Notes: generated from the sequence alone by a model not told the origin. A DNA stretch of 64,000 nt from Bacteroidota bacterium (GCA_003164895.1 PLUL01000021.1:62001-126000), one strand, 5' to 3'; shown: positions 24,046 to 34,574, counted from the first letter of the stretch. Numbers and translations are program-made.

Positions 24046-25234
24046 AATCGGTGTAATCATTTATACTTTTCAGAATTATTTTACACGCACTTATTATTTC
24101 CTTTTCAGTAATCACAAGCGGCGGCGCAATACGCATGGCATCGGGGCGAAATAAGAACCAATCCACCACTACTCCATTCTCAATGCATCGGGAAATTATT
24201 TTTTTATTCTCCTCTTCGCTCGCAAACTGAACTGCAAGCAGCAATCCTTCTCCTCTCACTTCTTTTATCCGCGGATGCACAAGAAGTTTTTTAAACAACT
24301 CTCCTTTCTTCTTTACATTAAGCGAAGGTTTTGCGGTAAGTATTTGTAACGCAGCCAAAGAAGCCGCACAACAAACCGGCTGTCCGCCAAACGTAGTAAT
24401 GTGCCCGAGCACCGGATTGTTCGAAAGCGTTGACATAATTTCTTTTGACGAAATAAACGCACCCAGCGGCATTCCGCCTCCAAATGCTTTTGCCAGGCAT
24501 AAAACATCAGGCACAATTCCGTAGTGTTCAAAGGCGAACAACTTTCCTGTTCTTCCCATTCCCGTTTGTATCTCATCAAAAATTAACAACGCACCAACTT
24601 CATCGCATCGTTTTCTTAACTGCTTAAGAAAATTATTCTTTGAATCAGGAAGTACAACTCCTGCTTCTCCCTGAATCGGCTCAACAATTACACATGCTGT
24701 CTTGCTTGTGATTTGTTCAAGCTGCATTTCATTATTGAATTCCAAAAACCGAACATCAGGAAGTAAAGGACGAAACGACTGCTTCATTGTTTCATCACCC
24801 ATCACACTCATTGCACCATGCGTGCTTCCATGATATGCATTTTTGAAAGCAACAATTTCTGTTCTTCCAGTAAAACGTTTCGCAAGTTTCAATGCACCTT
24901 CTACTGCTTCGCTTCCTGAATTGACAAAATAAACACTGTTTAATTTTTTCGGCAGAAGTTCCGTCAATCGTTTTGCCAATTTCACCTGAGGCGACTGGAT
25001 ATATTCTCCATAGACCATCAGGTGCATGAATTTTTCCGCCTGTTCTTTTACTGCTTTTACAATCTTCGGATGTGCATGACCAACATTGCTTACTGAAATT
25101 CCTGAAATAAGATCAATATATTTTTTTCCTGCGGGAGAAAATAAATAAACACCTTTCGCCCACGCGATTTCCAATCCCATCGGTGTCGGAGAAGTTTGAG
25201 CAAGTTGATTTAAAAACAGTTGGCGATTAGTCAT
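24044..25234 (-). CDS. Class III PLP-dependent aminotransferase (acetylornithine/ornithine type)
   Basis: A 396-residue protein, the usual length. The PLP-binding Lys is in LCLAKAFGGGMPLGAF; the YGEYIQSPQ, VNSGSEAVEGALKLAKR and LIFDEIQTGMGRTGKLFAFE blocks are those of acetylornithine/4-aminobutyrate/ornithine aminotransferases. It swaps an omega-amino group with 2-oxoglutarate. No arginine genes adjoin, so ornithine, acetylornithine or another diamine could be the substrate. The last residues (NDYTD) are encoded by the dispersed GATTACA-type repeat. Divergent from the methyltransferase gene. Confidence 0.93.
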   Translation of the reverse strand: MTNRQLFLNQLAQTSPTPMGLEIAWAKGVYLFSPAGKKYIDLISGISVSNVGHAHPKIVKAVKEQAEKFMHLMVYGEYIQSPQVKLAKRLTELLPKKLNSVYFVNSGSEAVEGALKLAKRFTGRTEIVAFKNAYHGSTHGAMSVMGDETMKQSFRPLLPDVRFLEFNNEMQLEQITSKTACVIVEPIQGEAGVVLPDSKNNFLKQLRKRCDEVGALLIFDEIQTGMGRTGKLFAFEHYGIVPDVLCLAKAFGGGMPLGAFISSKEIMSTLSNNPVLGHITTFGGQPVCCAASLAALQILTAKPSLNVKKKGELFKKLLVHPRIKEVRGEGLLLAVQFASEEENKKIISRCIENGVVVDWFLFRPDAMRIAPPLVITEKEIISACKIILKSINDYTD

Positions 25235-25291
25235 TATCGTATCTTTTTAGAACTTTGTAAAGTTAAAGTAATTATAAAACACAAATCTGCA

Positions 25292-26020
25292 ATGACGAAG
25301 TGGCTCGAAGATTGGTTCGGCTCTGAATATTACTCGCTCCTCTACAAACACAGAGATTGCGATGAAGCAAAATTATTCCTCGATAATCTTTTTGCATTTC
25401 TAAAGATTCCTTCAGGCAGTTCAGTTCTTGATTGCGGATGCGGAAAAGGAAGACATTCTATTTATCTGAATGAAAAAGGATTTGAAGTAACTGGAATTGA
25501 CATCTCCGAGAAAAGTATTTTGGAAGCGAAAAGATCGGAAAAAGAAAATCTGACCTTTTATGTTCACGATATGCGTAATCTTTTCAGAATAAATTATTAC
25601 GATTTAGCGCTGAATCTCTTTACCAGCTTTGGATATTTCGAAAAGGATCATGAAAACGATAAATCAATTAAAGCCACAGCATCGGCAATTAAAAAACATG
25701 GTTGGTTTGTGCTCGATTTCATGAATGCCGAAAAAGAAATCAGGGAACTTATTCCACAAGAAAAATGTCAGACTGGCGAAATTACTTTCGATATCAAGCG
25801 ATGCACCGACCAAAATTTTATCATTAAAGAAATAACTGTTTCGGATAAAGGAAAAACATATTCATATCGCGAACGAGTGAAAAAATATAATCGAAACGAC
25901 CTCGAAAAATTTTTTTCTCAAAATAAACTTGAGGTTGTAAATATATTTGGCGATTACAATCTCGCTCCTTTCAAGAAAGAAACTTCAGAGCGATTGATTC
26001 TGATAGGAAGAAAAATTTAA
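25292..26020 (+). CDS. Class I SAM-dependent methyltransferase
   Basis: I start at the ATG at 25292 (MTKWLEDWFGSEYYSLLYKHRD); an in-frame ATG at 25220 would overlap the divergent aminotransferase start. The 242-residue protein has motif I VLDCGCGKGRHSIYL near residue 45, motif II VTGIDISEKSI, and LALNLFTSFGYF, typical of small Bacteroidota methyltransferases. The N-terminal FGSEYYSLLYKHRD is characteristic of this subfamily. The substrate is unknown. Confidence 0.92.
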   Translation: MTKWLEDWFGSEYYSLLYKHRDCDEAKLFLDNLFAFLKIPSGSSVLDCGCGKGRHSIYLNEKGFEVTGIDISEKSILEAKRSEKENLTFYVHDMRNLFRINYYDLALNLFTSFGYFEKDHENDKSIKATASAIKKHGWFVLDFMNAEKEIRELIPQEKCQTGEITFDIKRCTDQNFIIKEITVSDKGKTYSYRERVKKYNRNDLEKFFSQNKLEVVNIFGDYNLAPFKKETSERLILIGRKI

Positions 26021-26026
26021 AACTGG

Positions 26027-27490
26027 TTATTGAATAATAATTTTACTGCAAGCCAGCAATTCAGTTCCTGAAAAGATTTGCACAAAAAACATTCCGGCTG
26101 GCAATAAGTTTCGGTGAATGGTAATTACATCGTCTCCATTCGGAATAATTTCTCTCCGCACTTCTTTGCCCAACACATCGGTTATACTTAGTTGTAAATC
26201 TTGTATGCCGAAAATTCTGTTTGAAAGAAAAATGTTTGTTTGCTCCTTGAATGGGTTGGGGCAAATTAGAAAAAGCGGACCGTAGTGATTTATTTCATTA
26301 ACCGAGGTGAGTACATTTCCTGCGCTATCGGTTTTAATCAAGAATACATCTCCATCTAAATTTCCATAACTCGATGTGAAACCACTAATAATAAATCCCC
26401 CGTCAGAAGTTACTTGAATGCAATCGCCAAGACTTGCGCCCCATGTTCCTCCAAAAGTTTTCCTCCACTCAAAATTTCCACTGCTATTGGTTTTTAGCAG
26501 ATATAAATATTCTGTTCCTGATGACCCTCCGTAACTTGTAGTAGCTCCGGTAATAATATACCCGCCGTCCGAAGTTTGCTGAACACCTTCGCCCACATCA
26601 TTTCCAGTCCCGCTGTATGTTTTTGTCCAAAGCGTATCGCCACTACTGTTTGTTTTTATCAGGTAAAGTTTTTGCTGTAAAGAGTCGGTAGTACCAACTA
26701 TAATATACCCCCCATCCGTTGTAGTTGAAACAGAGTTTGCACCGGGAGATAAGGTTGGTTTACCAATTTTTTTGGTCCAGAGCGAGTCTCCATTTTTATC
26801 TGTCCTTACTAAAAATATAAAGCTATTATTTCCACTGGTATATTGAGCTATTACTCCTGCCATGATAAATCCGCTGTCAGGAAGTTCCTGCATGGAATAA
26901 AATGCACCTCCAACAAAACCAATAAACTGTTTTGACCATATACTGTCTCCATTAGCATTTGTTTTAAGTAAGTACCCAACATCGGTTGAATCATTGTTAA
27001 ACTCACCAGCAATGGCATATCCCCCGTCAAATGTTTGGCGAACAGAATATGCATCGTCTGAGTAATTAGGTTTGTTTTCTCCTGCAAATATTTTTGTCCA
27101 AAGAGTATCTCCATTGCTGTTGGTTTTTACCAAATAAATAGAATACATTGAAATTACTCCGGGTGTGTTTCCAACCATAATGTATCCTCCATCTGTGGTT
27201 TGCTGTACAGAGTGGGCCTCACTGTCTCCGGGTCCTCCATAAAATTTATACCACTGCGTTAAACCAGTGGAATCAACTTTTTGCAGCAGCATTTGTTCGG
27301 AGCCAATCCCTATGGTGTGTCTGCCTGCAACAATATATCCCCCATCCGTGGTTTGCTGAACGCAATATCCCTCTTCTGCGTTTGTAAGCCCAAAGTCATA
27401 ATATTTTTCAAAAGTGATATGCTGTGAGAAAGAAAAATTGGAAATAAAAATGAGTAATAAGAAAACAAAATGGCTGCATATTTTCCTCAT
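26027..27490 (-). CDS. Secreted repeat protein with type IX (type A) sorting domain
   Basis: A 487-residue protein with a signal peptide (LLLIFISNFSFSQ). Residues 25-390 are about seven repeats of the form QQTTDGGYIVAGxT...LLKTNSNGDTLWTKTYG, predicted as a beta propeller. The last 80 residues are a type A sorting domain (ICPNPFKEQTNIFLSN, SITDVLGKEVRREI, LLPAGMFFVQIFSG). It would be secreted through the type IX system and attached to the surface. Enzymatic activity is not expected. It ends six bases from the convergent methyltransferase. Confidence 0.9.
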   Translation of the reverse strand: MRKICSHFVFLLLIFISNFSFSQHITFEKYYDFGLTNAEEGYCVQQTTDGGYIVAGRHTIGIGSEQMLLQKVDSTGLTQWYKFYGGPGDSEAHSVQQTTDGGYIMVGNTPGVISMYSIYLVKTNSNGDTLWTKIFAGENKPNYSDDAYSVRQTFDGGYAIAGEFNNDSTDVGYLLKTNANGDSIWSKQFIGFVGGAFYSMQELPDSGFIMAGVIAQYTSGNNSFIFLVRTDKNGDSLWTKKIGKPTLSPGANSVSTTTDGGYIIVGTTDSLQQKLYLIKTNSSGDTLWTKTYSGTGNDVGEGVQQTSDGGYIITGATTSYGGSSGTEYLYLLKTNSSGNFEWRKTFGGTWGASLGDCIQVTSDGGFIISGFTSSYGNLDGDVFLIKTDSAGNVLTSVNEINHYGPLFLICPNPFKEQTNIFLSNRIFGIQDLQLSITDVLGKEVRREIIPNGDDVITIHRNLLPAGMFFVQIFSGTELLACSKIIIQ

Positions 27491-27641
27491 AATGACAAAG
27501 GTATGAATTATAAAACAGATATGAAATATTTACTTATCTTCGCTCCCCCATAAACAGGTATTCGGGCATACCTGCAAAACAACCGGTTCCAACGCCTGAT
27601 AGGAACTAAGTCATCTCGGACACTAAACGGGAAAAAACAAT

Positions 27642-29474
27642 ATGTCAGAAGTAAAAGAAAAAAATGCGCCGGCAACCGCTGATGCAGCAGAACCAAAACA
27701 AAATTACAAAGACGTAGAACCAAACATTCAGTACGAAGCAGTTGACTGGACTACGATCGGAAAGAAGCAAGACAGTTACAACTCTTCCGAAAAATCCCGC
27801 CTCGAAACTCTTTATTCAAAAACCATTACCAACATTGCCGAACACGAAGTGGTGGAAGGCGTTGTGGTTGGCAAGAATGAAAAAGAAGTGATCGTTCGCA
27901 TCGGTTACAAATCGGATGGAGTTATTCAGCTCAATGAATTCCGCTACAATCCTAATCTCGAAATAGGAGAAAAAGTAGAAGTGTATATTGAAAAACAAGA
28001 AGACAAAGAAGGACAATTAATTCTTTCGCATAAAAAAGCTCGCATAGTTAAAGGATGGGACAGAATGAACAAAGCACTTGAGTCGCAAGAAATTGTTCAG
28101 GGCTTTATTAAATGCAGAACCAAAGGCGGACTTATTGCTGACGTGTTCGGCATCGAGTGTTTCTTGCCGGGTTCACAAATTGATATGAAACCTGTTCGCG
28201 ATTACGATCAGTATGTAAATAAAATCATGGAACTGAAGGTTGTGAAGATCAATCAGGAATTCAGAAACGTGGTTGTATCACACAAAGCATTGATAGAAGC
28301 AGAAATTGAAGAGCAAAAGAAAGTGATCATCTCCAAAATGGAGAAAGGACAAGTGCTTGAAGGAACTGTTAAGAACATTACTTCTTACGGTGTATTCATT
28401 GACCTTGGCGGTGTTGATGGACTTATTCACATCACCGATTTAACTTGGGAAAGAATCAATCATCCTGATGAAATCGTTAAACTGGATGACAAAATTAACG
28501 TCGTTATTCTTGATTTCGACAACGAAAAACGCAGAATCTCTCTCGGCTTGAAACAATTGAAAGCGCATCCTTGGGATAAATTAGATACTGAATTAAAGAT
28601 TGGCGATAAAGTAAAAGGAAAAGTTCGCGCAATTGAAGATTACGGCGCATTTGTAGAAGTGATGCCTGGCGTTGAAGGATTGATTCACGTTTCAGAAATT
28701 TCTTGGTCGCAGCATTTGCGTTCAGCAGGAGATTTTCTGAAAGCGGGAGATGAAATCGAAGCACTGATTGTAATGCTTGACAAAGAAACACGCAAGATGT
28801 CACTCAGCATTAAACAAATGAATCCGGATCCTTGGATGACTATCATGGATAAATATCCAAAAGGTTCAAAACATACCGCAGCTGCAAAGAACATTACCGG
28901 CTTCGGAATATTTGTAGAACTTGAACCGGGTATTGACGGGTTAATTCATATTTCTGATTTATCTTGGAACAAAAAGTTCAAACATCCTTCAGAGTTCATG
29001 AAACTCGGAGATAAAGTTGAATGTGTGGTAATGGAAGTGGATGCTGAAAATAAAAGAATCAGTTTAGGTGTAAAACAACTGGAAGAAAATCCATGGGATG
29101 CTTTCGAATCGGTTTTCACTCTTGATTCTGTTCACAAAGGAACTATCACCAGCGTAACCGACAAAGGAGCAATCGTTGCGCTGCCTTATGGCGTTGAAGG
29201 TTTTGCACCTAAAAAACATCTTGTAAAAGCAGATGGTTCAAATGCGGTAACCGATGAACAATTAGATTTTAAAGTTCTGGAGTTCAACAAAGAAACCCGC
29301 AAAATAATTGTTTCGCATACACGTATGCATCAGGAAGCTACCGAGGAGCAAAAGAAGATTGAAAGAAAAGAAGAAAAAGAAGCTATAAAGAAAGTTCAAG
29401 AAAGCATCAGCTCAAACACGCTGGGCGACCTTGAAGGATTAGCGAAACTGAAAAGAGAAATGGAAGGAAAATAA
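27642..29474 (+). CDS. rpsA: 30S ribosomal protein S1
   Basis: A 610-residue protein with six S1 (OB-fold) domains, from VVEGVVVGKNEKEVIVRIG through the repeated pattern GxVKxITxYGVFIDLGGVDGLIHITDLTW, GAFVEVMPGVEGLIHVSEISW and GIFVELEPGIDGLIHISDLSW to the last domain near residue 510. A Bacteroidota-type N-terminal extension (about 60 residues, rich in Ala, Lys and Glu) and a charged C-terminal tail flank them. S1 binds mRNA on the ribosome. The 151-base leader (27491-27641) may hold autoregulatory structure. A strong terminator follows. Confidence 0.97.
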   Translation: MSEVKEKNAPATADAAEPKQNYKDVEPNIQYEAVDWTTIGKKQDSYNSSEKSRLETLYSKTITNIAEHEVVEGVVVGKNEKEVIVRIGYKSDGVIQLNEFRYNPNLEIGEKVEVYIEKQEDKEGQLILSHKKARIVKGWDRMNKALESQEIVQGFIKCRTKGGLIADVFGIECFLPGSQIDMKPVRDYDQYVNKIMELKVVKINQEFRNVVVSHKALIEAEIEEQKKVIISKMEKGQVLEGTVKNITSYGVFIDLGGVDGLIHITDLTWERINHPDEIVKLDDKINVVILDFDNEKRRISLGLKQLKAHPWDKLDTELKIGDKVKGKVRAIEDYGAFVEVMPGVEGLIHVSEISWSQHLRSAGDFLKAGDEIEALIVMLDKETRKMSLSIKQMNPDPWMTIMDKYPKGSKHTAAAKNITGFGIFVELEPGIDGLIHISDLSWNKKFKHPSEFMKLGDKVECVVMEVDAENKRISLGVKQLEENPWDAFESVFTLDSVHKGTITSVTDKGAIVALPYGVEGFAPKKHLVKADGSNAVTDEQLDFKVLEFNKETRKIIVSHTRMHQEATEEQKKIERKEEKEAIKKVQESISSNTLGDLEGLAKLKREMEGK

Positions 29475-29496
29475 ATTTTTCTTCTTGAAAATAAGG

Positions 29497-29529
29497 AAAC
29501 CCTCTCCGTTCATTCGGAGGGGGTTTTTG
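29497..29529 (+). terminator. Intrinsic terminator of rpsA
   Basis: Twelve-base-pair stem with one G-T pair (AAACCCTCTCCG against CGGAGGGGGTTT), a six-base loop and a T-run. Confidence 0.9.
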
Positions 29530-29532
29530 TTT

Positions 29533-29540
29533 TATATTTG
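29533..29540 (+). promoter_or_regulatory. Putative -7 box of guaA
   Basis: TATATTTG matches TAnnTTTG and lies 21 bases before the guaA ATG, directly after the rpsA terminator. No clear -33 TTTG is visible. Confidence 0.55.
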
Positions 29541-29561
29541 CGACTTATTTTAAATTTCACA

Positions 29562-31103
29562 ATGCCCGCAGAAACTATTCTCATCCTTGATTTCGGTTCG
29601 CAATACACTCAGTTGATTGCTCGGAAGGTCCGCGAACTAAATGTTTACTGTGAAATTAATCCTTACAATTTTATTTCCAATAAAAAATTTAATGTTTCTG
29701 ATTATAAAGGAGTAATTCTTTCCGGAAGTCCATTCTCCGTTCGTCAGAAAAATTCTCCTCAACCCGATTTGAATATCATTCGAAAAAAAATTCCAGTTCT
29801 TGGAGTTTGTTACGGAGCACAATTGCTCGCGCATAAATCAGGAGGATTGGTTCAACCATCTAAGCATCGTGAATACGGCAGAGCAAATCTTTCTTTTGTA
29901 AATAATGAATCCGTTCTCTTTAAAAATATTTCTAAAAACTCTCAGGTGTGGATGAGTCATGCTGATACTATTGCATCCGCTCCATCTGATTTTGAAATCA
30001 CCGCCAGCACAAGCGATGTAAAATATGCCGGCTTTCAAATTCAAGGAGAAAAAACTTATGGAATACAATTTCATCCTGAAGTTTATCATTCCACCGAAGG
30101 AATCGTATTGCTGAAAAATTTTGTTGTTACTATTTGTAAATGCTCTCAATCGTGGACTCCCGCTTCATTTATCCAAACTACAATTAATGATTTGCGACAT
30201 AAACTTGGAAACGATAAAGTTGTGATGGCACTTTCGGGTGGAGTGGATTCAACTGTTGCAGCTACACTGCTTCATCAAGCAATCGGAAAAAATCTTTATT
30301 GCATTTTTGTTGACAATGGGTTATTACGCAAAGATGAATTCAAAAATGTGCTGCATTCCTATAAAGATATGGGGCTGAATGTAAAAGGAGTGGATGCAAA
30401 AAAAGTTTTCTACAAAGCACTGAAAGGAAAGAAAGACCCAGAACAAAAACGAAAAGCCATCGGGAAAACTTTCATATATATCTTTGACAAAGAAGCGCGT
30501 AAAATAAAAAATGTGAAATGGTTGGGGCAAGGAACAATTTATCCAGATATTATTGAAAGCGTTTCGGTGAAAGGTCCTTCGGCAACTATCAAATCACATC
30601 ACAATGTTGGTGGGCTTCCTGCTAAAATGAAATTGCAAGTTGTGGAACCACTCAATACGTTATTCAAAGATGAAGTAAGAAGAGTTGGGAAAAAATTAGA
30701 AATTACTCCTGCAATTTTAGGTCGTCATCCTTTTCCTGGACCGGGACTCGGAATAAGAATTCTGAGCGACATCACAGAAGAAAAAGTCAGAATATTACAA
30801 GAGGTTGACTACATTTATATTGAAGAGTTAAAAAATGCCGGATTGTATGATAAAGTTTGGCAGGCAGGAGCAATTCTCACTCCGATAAAAAGCGTTGGCG
30901 TGATGGGCGATGAACGCACGTATGAAAATGTGGTAGCACTTCGTGCAGTTTCAAGCACCGATGGAATGACTGCCGACTGGTGTCATTTGCCGCATGAATT
31001 TCTTGCAAAAGTTTCCAATGAAATAATTAATAGAGTAAAAGGAGTGAACCGTGTTGTATATGATATTAGTTCAAAACCGCCGGCAACAATTGAATGGGAA
31101 TGA
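29562..31103 (+). CDS. guaA: GMP synthase (glutamine-hydrolysing)
   Basis: The start is the ATG at 29562 ([26 protein letters not shown]); upstream codons overlap the -7 box. The 513-residue protein has a class I glutamine amidotransferase domain with Cys83 in GVCYGAQ and [11 protein letters not shown], then the ATP pyrophosphatase P-loop ALSGGVDST near residue 225, and the C-terminal dimerisation domain ([35 protein letters not shown]). It converts XMP to GMP. All key residues are present. A terminator follows after 20 bases. Confidence 0.98.
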   Translation: MPAETILILDFGSQYTQLIARKVRELNVYCEINPYNFISNKKFNVSDYKGVILSGSPFSVRQKNSPQPDLNIIRKKIPVLGVCYGAQLLAHKSGGLVQPSKHREYGRANLSFVNNESVLFKNISKNSQVWMSHADTIASAPSDFEITASTSDVKYAGFQIQGEKTYGIQFHPEVYHSTEGIVLLKNFVVTICKCSQSWTPASFIQTTINDLRHKLGNDKVVMALSGGVDSTVAATLLHQAIGKNLYCIFVDNGLLRKDEFKNVLHSYKDMGLNVKGVDAKKVFYKALKGKKDPEQKRKAIGKTFIYIFDKEARKIKNVKWLGQGTIYPDIIESVSVKGPSATIKSHHNVGGLPAKMKLQVVEPLNTLFKDEVRRVGKKLEITPAILGRHPFPGPGLGIRILSDITEEKVRILQEVDYIYIEELKNAGLYDKVWQAGAILTPIKSVGVMGDERTYENVVALRAVSSTDGMTADWCHLPHEFLAKVSNEIINRVKGVNRVVYDISSKPPATIEWE

Positions 31104-31123
31104 AAACCGAAGCCCATCCTAAA

Positions 31124-31149
31124 TCCTTCCCAAAGGGAAGGACTTTTTA
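31124..31149 (+). terminator. Intrinsic terminator of guaA
   Basis: Perfect eight-base stem TCCTTCCC/GGGAAGGA with an AAA loop, followed by CTTTTT. The surrounding sequence resembles a dispersed intergenic element. Confidence 0.8.
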
Positions 31150-31159
31150 TTTCACATCT

Positions 31160-32746
31160 ATGAAATTTAGAGTTCAATTTTTATTTGTCCTACTCTTCAC
31201 CCTCCATTTAGGAGGGATTGGTTGGGCTCAGTCTCCTGTAATTAAAAAATCAGAAAAGATTGAAACCATTGACGGAAAAAAATTCTATATCCATCCGGTT
31301 GAGAAAGGACAGACACTTTACTCCATCGCCAAAACGTACAGCACAACGGTTGATATCGTTCTTGCTAATAATCAGGAAGCAATTGACGGATTAAAAGCAG
31401 GTGACAAATTAAAAATTCCTTTTAGCGGAAATACCGAAGCAATAAAAAAAGAAATTGAAAAACAGTCAACTCCAAAAGAATCGTCTCGAACTGAACCCGT
31501 TCAACCTAAAAAGGAAATCGTTTCTAAACTTCCAGCGAAAGACACTACATCCCAAAAACATATCGCTTCACCTGATTCAAAAAATACAACAAATGTTTCT
31601 TCACCTTCTCCGAAAAAAGATACAACAGGTATTGTCGTAAAATACACAATGAAAAATGAAGCTGATTTGAATGTCGCCGTTTTTCTTCCTCTCGCATTGA
31701 ACAGCATTGATGAAATTAATGTGGATAAAATATCAATGGGCGATGAAAAAATGCCTGATGATGTAAAAACAGGAATTGAATTTTACGAAGGAGTGAAACT
31801 TGCTTTTGATTCTCTGAAAAAAGATGGATTCAAAGGACATCTGCACGTTTATGATTATTTACTCGACTCAGCCGGATTCGAAAAACTTCTTCAAAAAACC
31901 GAGCTAAAAGAAATGGATTTAATTATTGGTCCTTTGCACAGTAAAAAGTTTGAAACGGTTGAAAAATTTGCAAAGGAAAATAACATCAACATCGTTGCTC
32001 CTTCGTTAACCAACAATAATATTCTTCTTGGCAATCCTAACGCGAGCAAAGTAACGCCATCGTATGCCACTCAATCAGAAGAACTCGCAAAATATGTTGC
32101 AGAAAAATTTGCCGGACAAAATATTATTTTGTTCAACAGCGCGAATCCAAAAGATAAACCATACTTGCATACTTTCAAAAGAGTAGCAAATCCAATTCTA
32201 CAAAAATTAAATGCTGACACAGTGAAGGAAATAACTTTTACTACGCTGACAAATTTTATCAGTAAAACAAAACCGAATATTGTTGTGATTCCATCTTCCA
32301 ATCAATCTTTTGTAACCGAAGCAGTGAATAAATTATTTTTAGACAAACAAGAAAATAACGACAGCATTATTGTTTTTGGAATGAGCAACTTTTTGGAAAT
32401 AGAAAGTTTGGATTTCGGTTATCTCAACGCGCTGCATGTTTTTGTTTCTTCTTGCACTTTTACAGATTACAACAACCTTCAAACAAAAAAGTTCATCCTA
32501 AAATATCGGGCAGAATACAAAACAGAACCGACTCAGCATGTTTTCAACGGATTTGATGTTACGCTATTTTATCTTAGCGCATTGCGGAAATATGACCATT
32601 ACCTGAACAAAAAACTTCCAGAATTAAAACAAAAAGGCATTCAAACCGAATTCAATTTTTATCAAACCGACAGCGGAAACGGTTATGAAAATAAAGGCGT
32701 TGGAATTATGAAGTTTGAAAACTTCAGCTACACGAGAGTAAAATAA
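31160..32746 (+). CDS. LysM protein with periplasmic-binding-protein-like domain
   Basis: I start at the ATG at 31160 (MKFRVQFLFVLLFTLHLGGIGWAQS), which opens a signal peptide; the longer frame upstream would run through the guaA terminator. After the signal there is one LysM domain (about residues 45-90: HPVEKGQTLYSIAKTYSTTVDIVLANN). A Lys/Ser/Pro linker follows, then a region of about 330 residues (from LNVAVFLPLALNSIDEI) that folds like the type I periplasmic binding proteins of branched-chain amino acid ABC systems. LysM binds peptidoglycan. Bacteroidota have many such proteins with unknown roles; ligand sensing at the cell wall is a guess. Confidence 0.9.
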   Translation: MKFRVQFLFVLLFTLHLGGIGWAQSPVIKKSEKIETIDGKKFYIHPVEKGQTLYSIAKTYSTTVDIVLANNQEAIDGLKAGDKLKIPFSGNTEAIKKEIEKQSTPKESSRTEPVQPKKEIVSKLPAKDTTSQKHIASPDSKNTTNVSSPSPKKDTTGIVVKYTMKNEADLNVAVFLPLALNSIDEINVDKISMGDEKMPDDVKTGIEFYEGVKLAFDSLKKDGFKGHLHVYDYLLDSAGFEKLLQKTELKEMDLIIGPLHSKKFETVEKFAKENNINIVAPSLTNNNILLGNPNASKVTPSYATQSEELAKYVAEKFAGQNIILFNSANPKDKPYLHTFKRVANPILQKLNADTVKEITFTTLTNFISKTKPNIVVIPSSNQSFVTEAVNKLFLDKQENNDSIIVFGMSNFLEIESLDFGYLNALHVFVSSCTFTDYNNLQTKKFILKYRAEYKTEPTQHVFNGFDVTLFYLSALRKYDHYLNKKLPELKQKGIQTEFNFYQTDSGNGYENKGVGIMKFENFSYTRVK

Positions 32747-32747
32747 A

Positions 32748-34214
32748 TTATGGATTGTACTCGTAAGCACCAATCGTTGGAGGAATAACACGAATATTTC
32801 CGCTCAAGTCATATAACAAATAAGGTCTGCCGATTAGAATCGCCGAATCTCCTTTGTGAATCACGGCAGGCAAAGCATAAGGATTCATTATTCTGTAATC
32901 ATTATTTCCAACATTATTAAAATATGGTTCTTGATTTGCAATTACATGTTCATAATGAAAAGCGGAAGTATTAAAAGTAGTTTTCAAAAGTGAATAATGG
33001 AATTTGAAACGAAACGTGGAAGTGCCGCTTGAATCAAGTTTTATTTCATCGCCCGAACTTAAATCGCCATACACAATGCAATTATAAAAATACGCGCTGT
33101 CAAGTTTTCTCGTTTGATTATGTTGATTTGCATCGGTATAATAATTATTCAGAAGCAAAGTTGGAAACTGTCGTGCAGTAGTGCCATTGTTCCAGTAATT
33201 TGCAAACGTGCAATGATAAAAATTATACTTTCCTCCTATCGTAAGCGCAGCAACATATTGTCCGCAGTTTGCAAAAACACAATTCCATCCTTTCACAAAA
33301 GAACCTTGAGCAAATAAAGCCGCCGCACTCATGTTTCTTATTATTGTGTTGCTGATTGTGAGTGTGGGATTTATTGACGCTCCCATCGTGTCTGTTTGAA
33401 TTCCAATCAATCCATTTTTGATAATTGCCCAGTCAATCGTATTGTTTATGCTTTGCGGAGAAAGCCAAATGCGATTCCATTGTCCAGCAGCTTCGGCATA
33501 ATCGGGTTCCAATCTATCACCCTGAAAAATTACCGGCTGCGAAATATTTCCAACAATTTTCACAGTAGCTCCGCTGTCAACATACAACACAGCATTCGGA
33601 TGCATATAAATTTTTGTTCCCGCCTGAATGGTAAGTGTGCATCCGGGTTGAACTCTTGCATACGCATAAATAACATGCGGCTTATCATTTGTCCAAACTG
33701 CGTTGCACGAAATATTAGAGTACCCGGGAAAACCATTTGCAGGAAAAATATTCGGAGTGTAGAAATAAGCATTCTGTCCCCAAGCTTCAAGATGCACATC
33801 TTGCATATTGCCGTTAGTTTGAAACACGATTGAATCCCGAATGACAAGCGGACTACTGGCATTATTCGGATTCACCGTAACTTCCACAAAAACAAACATA
33901 CTGTCCTTCGCTCTTATTTCAATATTACTAAACTGAACTCCTTTCAATCCATTCACATTAATTCTAAAATTGGAAGCAGTACCTCTTGCAAGTTGAATAG
34001 ATGATATTTTTATTGATTGAGGATTTCGGTTGTAAACGAGAAAAGTTTTTGTAGTTGATCCAACCGTTGTAAAAACCGTATCAAACAAAATTGACTGTGT
34101 AGAGAACGATAATTTTGCAGATGGATCGGTAGTAATGCGATCCTTTTTACATGAGTCAATAGTGAGTGCAACTATAAAAAGACAGATTATAGCTATTTTT
34201 GAAGGTAATTTCAT
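32748..34214 (-). CDS. Lipoprotein with right-handed beta-helix domain
   Basis: A 488-residue protein with a lipobox (ALTIDSCKKD). Residues 30-150 look like an immunoglobulin-like beta sandwich (LSFSTQSILFDTVFTTVGS, VFVEVTVNPNN). The rest is a parallel beta helix with repeated short rungs (GTKIYMHPNAVLYVDSGATVKIVG, TLTISNTIIRNMSAAALFAQGS) ending IGAYEYNP, the end seen in many Bacteroidota beta-helix lipoproteins. It is a cell-surface or periplasmic protein. Beta helices of this kind often act on polysaccharides, but no catalytic motif is evident. It ends two bases from the convergent LysM gene. Confidence 0.85.
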   Translation of the reverse strand: MKLPSKIAIICLFIVALTIDSCKKDRITTDPSAKLSFSTQSILFDTVFTTVGSTTKTFLVYNRNPQSIKISSIQLARGTASNFRINVNGLKGVQFSNIEIRAKDSMFVFVEVTVNPNNASSPLVIRDSIVFQTNGNMQDVHLEAWGQNAYFYTPNIFPANGFPGYSNISCNAVWTNDKPHVIYAYARVQPGCTLTIQAGTKIYMHPNAVLYVDSGATVKIVGNISQPVIFQGDRLEPDYAEAAGQWNRIWLSPQSINNTIDWAIIKNGLIGIQTDTMGASINPTLTISNTIIRNMSAAALFAQGSFVKGWNCVFANCGQYVAALTIGGKYNFYHCTFANYWNNGTTARQFPTLLLNNYYTDANQHNQTRKLDSAYFYNCIVYGDLSSGDEIKLDSSGTSTFRFKFHYSLLKTTFNTSAFHYEHVIANQEPYFNNVGNNDYRIMNPYALPAVIHKGDSAILIGRPYLLYDLSGNIRVIPPTIGAYEYNP

Positions 34215-34267
34215 TTTGGCAAATATAATAACAGTGGTGGAACGACACAGGGATAAAAATATTCTAT

Positions 34268-34275
34268 TATATTTG
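34268..34275 (+). promoter_or_regulatory. Putative -7 box of rpmE
   Basis: TATATTTG, a TAnnTTTG match 50 bases before the start, in the divergent region with the beta-helix lipoprotein. Confidence 0.5.
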
Positions 34276-34325
34276 CCGTCCGAAAACAGAAGTAACCGAA
34301 ATTAAACTGTATAATCTATTTAACA

Positions 34326-34574
34326 ATGAAAAAAGGCATTCACCCAGAAAATTATCGTTTTGTTGTATTTAAAGATGTTTCAAACGATTATGCTTTCTTA
34401 ACCCGTTCAACTGCTGAAACAAAAGACACTATTAAATGGGAAGATGGCAACGAATATCCATTGGTAAAACTTGAAATTTCAAATACCTCTCATCCTTACT
34501 TCACCGGCAAGATGAAATTGATTGATACCGCAGGTCGCGTGGATAAATTCCGCACCCGTTACAAAAAGAAATAA
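34326..34574 (+). CDS. rpmE: 50S ribosomal protein L31, type B (zinc-independent)
   Basis: An 82-residue protein with the L31 pattern [27 protein letters not shown] and [31 protein letters not shown]. The CxxC zinc ligands of type A L31 are absent, so this is the type B form, which does not need zinc. A strong terminator follows. Confidence 0.97.
   Translation: MKKGIHPENYRFVVFKDVSNDYAFLTRSTAETKDTIKWEDGNEYPLVKLEISNTSHPYFTGKMKLIDTAGRVDKFRTRYKKK

Noticed and set aside
27491-27641. Riboswitch or structured leader of rpsA
   Set aside because: The leader is long enough but I could not find a stem arrangement that matches a known class by eye.
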